NCBI GenBank assembly: GCA_011620275.1
Contig: WOZK01000036.1
Location: forward strand, 1 to 54,368
Reading direction: 5' to 3'
From: Candidatus Omnitrophota bacterium
Lineage (GTDB): Bacteria > Omnitrophota > Gorgyraeia > Gygaellales > Profunditerraquicolaceae
DNA: 54,368 nucleotides
The notes under the pieces were generated by a model. That model saw nothing but the letters and a program-made list of their open reading frames with translations, had not been told where the DNA came from and ran no database searches. A program made the translations under genes and the position numbers. Positions 22,951 through 29,580 of the stretch are shown here, piece by piece (position 1 is the stretch's first letter; each line of letters starts with the position of its first letter).

Positions 22951-23820
22951 TTACGCATGAAAATACTCCGGACTGCCTGCCGGTTTCTTCTCTTCCAGGC
23001 CCGGGATACCGCAGGCGTCGGCCCTGCACTGCCTGCACTTCCTGAACTGGTTTATGTAAGGCTCACACGCGCTCCTGGCCTCCTGCAATTCCCCGCAGGT
23101 AGGAGGTTTCCTCTCCTTCATCTGCGAGACCGGGATAAGCGGGATAATATTCATTATGTGCGCGCCCAGCGCCGAATACTCCCTGGCTATCGCAAAGACC
23201 TGACTCTTGTTGACCTCCGGGATAAGCACGGTATTGATCTTCACCGTGAAGCCGGCCTTCACTGCCTTCCCGACCCCGTCCTTTTGCCGTTCTATGAGAA
23301 GCGCGGCGCCTTCTTCTCCTTTATATGTCTTCCCGTTAAAGTTGACGAACCCGTATATCTCCGCGCCTATTGCTGCATCAAGGGTATTGACGGTAACCGT
23401 GATCGTCCCTACCCTAAGCTCCTTCAATAAGGCGATCTTGTCCGAAAGCAGCAGACCGTTGGTAGAGAGGCACTTTATCAGGTCCGGATGGTGTTTCTCT
23501 ATCAGCCTGAAAGTCTCGAAGGTCTCCGCATTGGCCAGGGACTCTCCCGGCCCGGCTATGCCGGCGACGGTTATGCAGTATTTCCTGCGCGCCTCGCTCA
23601 CTTTCTCCAGCGCCTCGGCCGGTGAGATTATCCTTTCCGACACCCCGGGCCTGTCTTCCGTCAGATTAAGAGAGCGCAGACAGTATTTACAGCCGATATT
23701 GCAGCCGCGCGCCACCGGAAGATGCACCCTGCCGTAGCGGGAATGCGCCGCCTCCGAGAAACAGGGATGCCTGTCGAGAGGGAAGGCCTTTTTACGCAGG
23801 AACCTGCCGAGAATATTCAT
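22951..23820 (-). CDS. NifB-like radical SAM protein
   Basis: This 289-residue protein has the radical SAM motif CNIGCKYC (Cys40, Cys44, Cys47) and closely tracks the NifB core. Shared landmarks are HPCFSE with His18, RPGV, AGPGE, STNGL, KTYKGEEGA, INTVLIPEVN, and the C-terminal CRQCRADA with Cys262 and Cys265. In NifB, which builds the carbide-containing NifB-co precursor of nitrogenase cofactor, a His and this Cys pair hold the substrate FeS clusters. All these ligands are present here. No nifH, nifD, nifK or nifE is in the window, so nitrogen fixation is not supported. The protein may make a related FeS product. It overlaps the TauE-like gene by four bases and precedes the giant protein by 25. 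Confidence 0.85.
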   Translation of the reverse strand: MNILGRFLRKKAFPLDRHPCFSEAAHSRYGRVHLPVARGCNIGCKYCLRSLNLTEDRPGVSERIISPAEALEKVSEARRKYCITVAGIAGPGESLANAETFETFRLIEKHHPDLIKCLSTNGLLLSDKIALLKELRVGTITVTVNTLDAAIGAEIYGFVNFNGKTYKGEEGAALLIERQKDGVGKAVKAGFTVKINTVLIPEVNKSQVFAIAREYSALGAHIMNIIPLIPVSQMKERKPPTCGELQEARSACEPYINQFRKCRQCRADACGIPGLEEKKPAGSPEYFHA

Positions 23821-24395
23821 CTGACTGCCCCTCCGGATTTGTATATGTAAAGCGCTCCCGTCAACACGAGTATGACCCCTCCCGCTCTTTTTATGATGTG
23901 CCTGTGCGGCGCCACCCTCTCCAGCAGGCCGGCTGAAACAAATCCCAGGGAAAGATAGACCGAAGAGCTCAAGGCGTAAGCCAGCGAAACAAGCATCCCC
24001 TGAAACAGCCTTGTGCCCAGTATCAAAGGCACAAGATAAATGTATTTTCTGCCGGGATTCAACATACCCCGCATAAGCCCTATCCCGAACCCTACCCTGC
24101 CCTGCAGAGAGCCGCTGCTTTTTCCACGGTGATTCCTGACGGACAAAAGGGAATATATCCCCATTGCGGCGACCGCTATGCCGAACAGCAGATTCAAGGC
24201 CCTTTTATCGATAGTCAAAGAACGCCCCAGCAAAGCGACTATCAGGCCGAAAATGAGCAGACCGATCAGCCTGCCGAGAAGGAATTTCAGGCCCGCGTAC
24301 CTGTCCGATAGAGTGAGCCCGAAAGCCAGGAAAGGGCAGATAAACAGCCCTTCCGCGGACAACCCTATTACCAACGCCGTTAATATCCTCTCCAT
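23817..24395 (-). CDS. TauE/SafE or DsbD-like polytopic membrane protein
   Basis: This 192-residue protein has about six hydrophobic helices in two similar halves. The first half has ICPFLAFG near residue 18, and the second has LNPGRKYIYLVPLIL near residue 115. That repeat style is seen in the TauE/SafE (UreH-like) and DsbD transmembrane families, which move sulfite, metals or electrons. No paired catalytic cysteines are visible, which argues against DsbD-type electron transfer. It overlaps the NifB-like gene by four bases, so the two may act together, for example in sulfur or metal supply. Substrate unknown. Confidence 0.6.
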   Translation of the reverse strand: MERILTALVIGLSAEGLFICPFLAFGLTLSDRYAGLKFLLGRLIGLLIFGLIVALLGRSLTIDKRALNLLFGIAVAAMGIYSLLSVRNHRGKSSGSLQGRVGFGIGLMRGMLNPGRKYIYLVPLILGTRLFQGMLVSLAYALSSSVYLSLGFVSAGLLERVAPHRHIIKRAGGVILVLTGALYIYKSGGAVR

Positions 24396-24413
24396 ACGCT
24401 CTGCCCGCCCGTT

Positions 24414-24953
24414 TCAATGGCACTTAAAACTCTCCACAATACCCCGGAATTCGCTTTTAGTAACCGTTCCCAGCAGATCCAGGAAAAGAAATTGTCTGCC
24501 GGTCTCCGGACAGCTAAAGCGGCAAATCAGTATTTCCTCTTCAGAAGACTTCCCGCAGGGGCGCGTAATGTTCACGCTCCCTTTAGAGAAAAATACCGCG
24601 TGTCCGTTTACCCGGGTCTCTTTATCATCCTCCCGTTCTCCGGAAGAAAGCCTATACCGTTCCGCGGGGAAGAAAGACATTACCTCCTGCCTCTGTTTTC
24701 CCCAGGAAACGGCGAATAAACGCTCGAACATCCCCCGCTCTGTCTTGCTTGCGAAGATCACCGCCCCCTTCTCTTCGCTGCCTTCCACCGCTTGCGGAGG
24801 AAGGAACGCGGGGACTTCAAAACTTATATTCCTGTCCTTCTTCTGATCTATCTGCCTCTTGTCTCCGGCTCCCGCAGCGCCCTGCGCGGCTAAAAACAGG
24901 AAAACCAGGGATAAAAATAGCGTCAACGAGCTTCTGTATCCGCGGGTACTCAT
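24414..24953 (-). CDS. Small exported protein, unknown
   Basis: This 179-residue protein is not recognised. Residues 1-29 form a clear signal peptide ending at AAGAG. The mature part is polar with alternating beta-like strands and four cysteines (CGK, ICRFSC and the C-terminal KCH). These may form disulfides or bind metal. The start codon overlaps the RAYT-like stop by four bases, and it lies 18 bases before the TauE-like gene, so it is within the long transcript. The phrase SEFRGIVESFKC at the end resembles the closing helix of small secreted lipoprotein-type domains, but this is too weak for a family call. Confidence 0.65.
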   Translation of the reverse strand: MSTRGYRSSLTLFLSLVFLFLAAQGAAGAGDKRQIDQKKDRNISFEVPAFLPPQAVEGSEEKGAVIFASKTERGMFERLFAVSWGKQRQEVMSFFPAERYRLSSGEREDDKETRVNGHAVFFSKGSVNITRPCGKSSEEEILICRFSCPETGRQFLFLDLLGTVTKSEFRGIVESFKCH

Positions 24954-25936
24954 TTCTTCCCGCCTTTTGCCTTTTCTCTTTCTTCCGTCAACTCTATCAC
25001 CTTCTTTTTCTCTATATCCAGGCGCTTCTGCATCGCCTGATAGGATACCAGGTCGGCACGATACAATTCCTGCAGGTCTTTCTTGATGAATTCCCTGTCC
25101 TTCATCAACCTCTCGCTATACTCCATATCCTTCTGGCGGGAGATATTTTTAAGCCTGTTTTTCAGATTGACCTGCACGAGCAACAGCGAAACGGCGATAA
25201 CACAGAAAACCGGGATAAGCATCTTCGCCCGGAGCGAAAAGACCGAGTTCTCTCCCCGCGCCCCGGCCCCGGCTGAGGATTTCTCGCGCTCGACTTCCGC
25301 TCTCACTTTAGCCACGAAATCATCGCTGCCGAGTATGTTCTTCCTGGCCAGCTCGTTACCGAGCGCTTCCATCTCCGGAGCCGGAAGAGACCCTATATAT
25401 TCCGGATACGTCAAAGGCATGTCTGCGGCCTGCGACAAAAGCGCTTCCATTTCCCTGCGCTCGGCCTCCATATCGAAAAGACTGCCCTGCCCTTGCCCGG
25501 CGAATGCCCGGTAACTGCTGAATTCATAGGCCCCGGGGTCATCGGCAAACCCCAGTTTGCAAGGATTCTTGTGTATATAAGCGCTGACCCCCAGTAGATA
25601 GCCGTGTTTTTCCAAAATAGTGATCTTAGCCCTTTCTTGAAGAAGATGCCCTTTTCTGCCGTAACGGGAATTGAAATATTTGGTGTAATTGGAATTCAAG
25701 GCGTGCATTATCCGGGAAACTGTGCATCCCTCTCTGGGCTCGATAAGCAGATGGACGTGATTCGGAAGCAGGATGAACGAGAACACCCTGCAGCCTAATT
25801 GTTTTTTATATTTCTTCAATAATTCGATGTATGTCCGGAAATCTCCGTTGTCTTTAAAGATGACCTTTTCATTGTCTCCGCGCGAAGTTACGTAATAAAC
25901 GGAGCCCTCGATGTAAATGCGTGGTATCTTCTCCAT
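24950..25936 (-). CDS. RAYT-type Y1 transposase domain fused to membrane helix and coiled coil
   Basis: The start at 25936 (MEKIPRIYIEG) has a strong AAAGGAG site; upstream codons in frame lie in the leader and are not used. Residues 1-145 are a complete REP-associated tyrosine transposase domain: the HUH pair is NHVHLL (His60, His62), and the nucleophile is Tyr120 in AYIHKNP. RAYTs nick and join single-stranded REP DNA. Unlike usual RAYTs of about 150-250 residues, this one is 328 residues. It continues through a charged linker to a membrane helix at about 238-256 and a coiled coil at 260-322. It is the first gene of the long run behind a c-di-GMP riboswitch. REP-like palindromes occur throughout the window. 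The tail suggests a role at the membrane or domestication. Confidence 0.85.
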   Translation of the reverse strand: MEKIPRIYIEGSVYYVTSRGDNEKVIFKDNGDFRTYIELLKKYKKQLGCRVFSFILLPNHVHLLIEPREGCTVSRIMHALNSNYTKYFNSRYGRKGHLLQERAKITILEKHGYLLGVSAYIHKNPCKLGFADDPGAYEFSSYRAFAGQGQGSLFDMEAERREMEALLSQAADMPLTYPEYIGSLPAPEMEALGNELARKNILGSDDFVAKVRAEVEREKSSAGAGARGENSVFSLRAKMLIPVFCVIAVSLLLVQVNLKNRLKNISRQKDMEYSERLMKDREFIKKDLQELYRADLVSYQAMQKRLDIEKKKVIELTEEREKAKGGKK

Positions 25937-25973
25937 TTTTACTCCTTTATGCGTGGCACGGCACCGCAAAACA

Positions 25974-26000
25974 TAAAAAAACCGGGCAGGACTGCCCGGG
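25974..26000 (-). terminator. Intrinsic terminator between riboswitch and RAYT gene
   Basis: On the minus strand a 9-bp stem (CCCGGGCAG / CTGCCCGGT, two-base loop) is followed by six T. It lies between the GEMM aptamer and the first start codon, where an expression platform should be. The segment GATCCC at its foot can also pair with GGGAT at the end of the aptamer, giving a possible antiterminator. Which state c-di-GMP favours is not decided by the sequence alone. Confidence 0.85.
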
Positions 26001-26014
26001 ATCGTCAAATCACG

Positions 26015-26115
26015 CATATCCCAACTCTTCGGCAGTCTGCCGTTCCTTATAACCGGCAAAGGAAGCACGACTTTGCGCCCCCCGGTTACCCGGAGTTTGC
26101 CTTTTCGGATCGAGA
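26015..26115 (-). promoter_or_regulatory. c-di-GMP-I (GEMM) riboswitch aptamer
   Basis: Read on the minus strand, the element holds the GEMM core: GGCAAAC (26095-26101), a stem CCGG-GTAA-CCGG with a GNRA tetraloop (26082-26093), and GCGCAAAG (26071-26078). A second hairpin follows with TTCCTT/AAGGAA arms (26043-26064), and then the 3' part GGCAGACTGCC (26031-26041) with GAAG. The base matching Vc2 G20 is G, not A, which favours c-di-GMP over cGAMP. The canonical GACGCAAAG has one change (GGCGCAAAG). It sits 15 bases or so after a promoter -10 box and just before an intrinsic terminator. Confidence 0.85.
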
Positions 26116-26133
26116 TACAATCTACCTGTATAA

Positions 26134-26161
26134 AGTATACCACAAATAGCGCTTTTATCAA
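26134..26161 (-). promoter_or_regulatory. Sigma70-type promoter of riboswitch-headed operon
   Basis: The -35 box is TTGATA (26156-26161) and the -10 box is TATACT (26134-26139), with a 16-base spacer. Transcription would begin near 26127, just ahead of the GEMM aptamer. No other convincing promoter was seen down to the contig end at 56. Confidence 0.75.
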
Positions 26162-26300
26162 TCCGGGCGTTCGGCGGATTTCTTTCAGGATATTCTCCCA
26201 ATATCCCGGAAAAACGGACTTGAACGCCCCCCAATATGCCCGGATATTCAAAAGTGATGCCCGGCCGCGCTCCCATTTAAAAGGATCCCCCTATAGCAGC

Positions 26301-26446
26301 GCGCTGTTAAATAAGTTCTTTAAACAGCGCACGGAGCAATCAAGAGTCGAAAATCAAGCGTTACATAATCCAAAGCTCAATGGAGCTTGCCCTGAGCTTA
26401 TCGAAGGGGTCTAATTTCGCTTCTCGATTGTTAGAAACTTATGTAA
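26301..26446. mobile_element. MITE-like repeat, copy 1
   Basis: The left end (GCGCTGTTAAATAAGTTCTT) and right end (AGAAACTTATGTAAC) are imperfect inverted repeats of each other. A second copy with the same ends lies at 33029-33154. Between the ends, both copies have AGAGTCGAAAATC and TCTAATTTCG. This copy also holds a GAGCTTGCCCTGAGCTTATC stretch that looks like another REP-type repeat. It has no coding capacity and lies upstream of the riboswitch promoter. Confidence 0.6.
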
Positions 26447-26492
26447 CAATGCCCTGTTGAAAATTTATCTTACACTATGCAGCAGCTGCTAT

Positions 26493-27422
26493 TCAGCTCG
26501 CGGTGATAATTTCAAAGAAACTCCTGATCCTCGCCTTCAAATCCTCGTATTCCTTCTCTTCCAGCAGGTTCTTGGACAGCAGCCTGTTTTCGAAAACCTG
26601 CCTGTTCCCGTTCACGGACCGGATCGCGAAAAGGTATCTGCCGGCGAAATTGTATTTTTTGGTCACGGTGACCGCGATCACGAAATTATCCTTATCGAAT
26701 GCGCCGTTCACGTCTTCGACCACGATAGCCAATAGATAATTCTTCTTTATAAACAGCGGAAAGGCCGTGGAAATGGGCAGAGTCATATCTCTCTCTTTAT
26801 TCTCAACAAAACCTACGTTAGCCATCTGCTCATGGAACAGGTAGTCCTCGAATTCATCGAGCCTGCCGTAACGGTGAAAAGAAGGATCCAGCACGAAGAT
26901 ATCGTTGTCGCCCCGCGCCCCGCCGGCGGGCGTTATGAACAGGACCATGTGAGTGGCTTTCGGGGTCTGGAAATAACCGGACTGCACGGCGCGCACGAAC
27001 CGGATATCATAGGCGCCGCCGAACAAAGGCTTGACGTACTTATAGGTATAAGAAGCGAGCTCGCCGCAGGTACCGTATCTGCCGCCTTCCAGAATAAGAT
27101 TCCCGTCCTCGTCGAAACGATGTATATTGCGGACTGTCCAGAGCCTGTTTTCGGGGTCTATGCTCACGGAAACGTCTTTCTGCTCCAGCATCGGCAAACC
27201 GGAATATACCAGTTCCCCGATGATACTTTCCACTTCTTTTCGGAAAGGCGGAACTGCCTCCTGCTGTTTATACGATCTATCCACTTCCGGAGCCGCGCGG
27301 GAGGACAGAATGAACCATATCAGGCCGGCGACCGCCGCTGAAAGAAAGAAACAAAGCCATTTCAAAACACGTTCCCTTCTCTGCATCCGCGCGATGATAG
27401 TTTTTTCCTGCTGGGAATTCAA
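26493..27422 (-). CDS. Membrane-anchored transglutaminase-like protein
   Basis: This 309-residue protein has a membrane helix at about residues 20-40 and a large outer domain. A possible Cys-His-Asp triad in the transglutaminase/cysteine-protease order is visible: YGTCGELASY near residue 118, ATHMVLF near 157, and FVLDPSF near 177. This fold is used by peptidases and cross-linking enzymes, but also by non-catalytic proteins. The C-terminal third (VEDVNGAFDKDN, then a charged helix) is unassigned. It follows the small coiled-coil gene by 19 bases and probably ends the TPR-containing transcript. The fold call is by motif order only. Confidence 0.55.
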   Translation of the reverse strand: MNSQQEKTIIARMQRRERVLKWLCFFLSAAVAGLIWFILSSRAAPEVDRSYKQQEAVPPFRKEVESIIGELVYSGLPMLEQKDVSVSIDPENRLWTVRNIHRFDEDGNLILEGGRYGTCGELASYTYKYVKPLFGGAYDIRFVRAVQSGYFQTPKATHMVLFITPAGGARGDNDIFVLDPSFHRYGRLDEFEDYLFHEQMANVGFVENKERDMTLPISTAFPLFIKKNYLLAIVVEDVNGAFDKDNFVIAVTVTKKYNFAGRYLFAIRSVNGNRQVFENRLLSKNLLEEKEYEDLKARIRSFFEIITAS

Positions 27423-27441
27423 GTTTGTCTCCTCTCAGTTG

Positions 27442-27792
27442 TCATTTTACCGCAGCCGCCGCAGGCCCCTTCAAGACGGGTGCGGTAGGCTTGTTTTTCT
27501 TTTTTTCCGCTGCGGCCTCCGCTTTAAGTTCCGACCGGATCTCCCTAAAAAGATTTTTTTCCTTTTCCAGCTCTTTGGCTTTTCTGCCGTATTCTTCCGT
27601 GAAGGCCCGGTGTTCCCGCGAGAGGTCTTTAACGAAAGCCTCCCTCGCCGCTTTCAGCTTCGAGGCATGTTTCGCTCTCGCGATGCCGTCTATATTACCG
27701 ATCTTCACCGCCGTGATGATGCAGGAAAAAAACAAATACGCGGAACAGGCGGCTGTTATAACAACAATAATTCTCAACTTATGTTTCCGCAT
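27442..27792 (-). CDS. Small membrane-anchored coiled-coil protein, unknown
   Basis: I do not recognise this 116-residue protein. Residues 8-29 form one membrane helix with a short Lys/Arg start, so the bulk should be outside the cytoplasm. Residues 35-95 are a charged coiled coil. The tail is rich in Ala, Lys and Pro. It lies 19 bases before the transglutaminase-like gene and about 145 bases after the TPR gene. It resembles the small helix-plus-coiled-coil partners seen elsewhere in the window, such as the tail of the RAYT-like protein. Confidence 0.6.
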   Translation of the reverse strand: MRKHKLRIIVVITAACSAYLFFSCIITAVKIGNIDGIARAKHASKLKAAREAFVKDLSREHRAFTEEYGRKAKELEKEKNLFREIRSELKAEAAAEKKKNKPTAPVLKGPAAAAVK

Positions 27793-27938
27793 ATCTCACC
27801 TGGATCCATACTGGGGCGCGGACAATATGGCCGCCGCTCGCTGTTTATCTTGGGCGCGGCGTCACATCAGTCTTTGATCTGACAACGCGCAGTTTAATCA
27901 AGCCGGAAGAGTTTCATTGTTCAACCGGTCAAACTCCG

Positions 27939-28631
27939 TTATTTGAGCCTTTCGATCGCCGCGCGGATGTCCCCGGCTTCGGGGACGTCCGGCTTAAGCT
28001 CCAGGTACTTACTATAGTGCTCCACCGCCATCTCCGGGTCCTGTCTGAAGGTGTCATAGACAACGGCAAGATTATAATGAGCGTCGGCGTTGGACGGATC
28101 CAGTTCAAGAGAACGCCGGTAGGCCTCGATCGCCTCTTCATAATATCCGGCGCCGGTATACGCCACCCCGAGATTATAACTATAAACGGCGCGTTCCTGT
28201 TTTATATGTTTCTGCAAAAGTAACAGGCCCTGCTGCGCTTTTTGCGCGGTATTGACGTAATTGCCGCTTTTCTTTAATTTCCCCCTGATCTCCTCCAGCT
28301 GGGTCTTCAACAACCGCAGGTCGTTCTCCTTCTCGCTTATGGTCTGCTGGAACGCTTTCAGGTTTTTCTGCAGTGTTTCGTTATCGTTCTGAAGTTTCGT
28401 GCTCAACGACAGGTAAGACACCGAGTCGTTCTGCAGGCGTTCGTTTTCTTTCTCTACCTTCTCTCTCTCGGCCTGCATCACGGCCAATTCTTCCTGCGCC
28501 TTCTGCATCATTTTATTCAACTGCCCGAGCTGGCCGGTAAGATACACGTTCCTCGAATAAATACCCACCCCAATTCCCAGCGATATTGCCAGCACCACAC
28601 CCGCGGCGGCGATCAATAGTATTTTTTTCAT
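27939..28631 (-). CDS. Membrane-anchored coiled-coil TPR protein
   Basis: This 230-residue protein has an N-terminal membrane helix or uncleaved signal (residues 4-24), a long coiled coil (about 30-125) and at least two TPR motifs (about 145-225: YNLGVAYTGAGYYEEAIEAY, then a unit with DAHYNLAVVYDT). TPR proteins act as protein-binding scaffolds; PilF- or PilW-like ones help secretins assemble. It overlaps the next upstream TPR gene by four bases, so the pair is translationally coupled. Its place behind gspA, gspC and gspD suggests service to that secretin, which is inference. Confidence 0.75.
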   Translation of the reverse strand: MKKILLIAAAGVVLAISLGIGVGIYSRNVYLTGQLGQLNKMMQKAQEELAVMQAEREKVEKENERLQNDSVSYLSLSTKLQNDNETLQKNLKAFQQTISEKENDLRLLKTQLEEIRGKLKKSGNYVNTAQKAQQGLLLLQKHIKQERAVYSYNLGVAYTGAGYYEEAIEAYRRSLELDPSNADAHYNLAVVYDTFRQDPEMAVEHYSKYLELKPDVPEAGDIRAAIERLK

Positions 28632-29191
28632 GGATAAGACGTCCCGCTGTGGTCGGCCAGCATCCGGATAAGATACTTCACATCCTCGGCGTCTCTGGCC
28701 AGAGGGGCAAGCGCGAGATAACGCTTTAGAAAAGCCGCCGCCTTTTTGTTATCGTTCCGCTGGTGTTTATACAACAGACCCAGGTCGTAACAGACGGCTG
28801 CGTCATCGGGGTCAAACGATAACGCTTTCTCGAAAGCGTTTATCGCCTGCTCGAACTGTTTTTCTTTCAGATACCCCTGCCCGAGCTCTTTATACAAAAT
28901 GGCTTCTTCCACTGCCTTCGCTGCGGCAGTGTCTTTTTCAGCAGAAACGGTTGTCTTAACTTTCTTTTCCCTCTTTCCCGCGGCTGCCCGTTGTTTAAGC
29001 CCCGGATCAACCTTCCCGGACTTTGAGAGAGCAGCGTTCTGCGCGTGCAATTCCGCCACCAGGCCGGCGTTCTCCCGCTGCAATTCTTCTATTATCCTGC
29101 GCAGCTGCTTTTCGCTATCCGAAGCGGCAAAGAGACTGCTTTGAAAAAGCAAAATACCGGACGCCAGGACGATCAATATTTTTCCGGACAT
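28628..29191 (-). CDS. Exported TPR protein
   Basis: The start at 29191 (MSGKILIVLASG) is chosen for its GGAGGT ribosome site and because it begins a signal peptide (cut near FAAS, residue 22); a longer frame would run into the upstream repeat. The protein is about 187 residues. It has a short coiled coil (about 25-50), a Lys/Ala-rich linker, and two or three TPR units at about 95-175 (LGQGYLKEKQFEQAINAFEK and the following DAAVCYDLG). It overlaps the next TPR gene by four bases. The two look like an old duplication. A secretin-assembly role is possible but unproven. Confidence 0.72.
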   Translation of the reverse strand: MSGKILIVLASGILLFQSSLFAASDSEKQLRRIIEELQRENAGLVAELHAQNAALSKSGKVDPGLKQRAAAGKREKKVKTTVSAEKDTAAAKAVEEAILYKELGQGYLKEKQFEQAINAFEKALSFDPDDAAVCYDLGLLYKHQRNDNKKAAAFLKRYLALAPLARDAEDVKYLIRMLADHSGTSYP

Positions 29192-29223
29192 TCCCACCTC
29201 CACAGCGGGGCAAAACCCCTCTA

Positions 29224-29510
29224 ATTCCGGGGACACGATACTTAATTCGGCAACGGTTACGCTTACCAACGGCCCCCAACTAACAGTCTGCTAATCTTTC
29301 CTCCCCAATAGCATACTCCAATCTTCCCTCCCGAATGGGTACCTCCAATTTTTCCTCCCCTTGATGGGGAGGACGAAGGAGGGGTGACAATCTTCCCTAT
29401 CCTCCAATGGGGAGGACGAAGGCGGGGTGACAATCTTCCCTGTCATCCGATGGGGAAGATACAGAAAGGGTATCATCGTCCTTATTGCTCCCCACAAGGA
29501 GGAGGGAAAT
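29224..29510. repeat. Composite intergenic repeat, copy 1
   Basis: This block between the secretin gene and the TPR gene is a near copy of 34933-35435. In order it holds ATTCCGGGGACACGATACTT (29224-29243), a CGGCAACGGTTACG motif, ACAGTCTGCTAATC, a CTCCCGAATGGGTACCTCC unit, and two 43-bp tandem units starting at 29366 and 29409. A short GATACAGAAAGGGTATCATC tail follows. There is no coding potential. It lacks the insertion present in copy 2, so it serves as a natural empty site. Confidence 0.8.
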
Positions 29511-29580
29511 TAAGAAGAGAGACCACTTGTTCGTCACGATCTTCCTTAGCGTACCCATTGCCGGATTTTGATCGAAGAAA

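Noticed and set aside
22951-23820. Calling the NifB-like gene evidence of nitrogen fixation
   Set aside because: No other nif gene is in the window; the motif match shows cofactor-type chemistry only.
23817-24395. TauE-like protein as the missing ATPase a subunit
   Set aside because: It lacks the conserved Arg helix and length of subunit a, and its two-fold repeat fits TauE/SafE or DsbD-like proteins.
25937-26251. In-frame extension of the RAYT gene by about 105 residues
   Set aside because: It runs through the terminator, riboswitch and promoter. The Met at 25936 has a strong ribosome site and begins the conserved domain.
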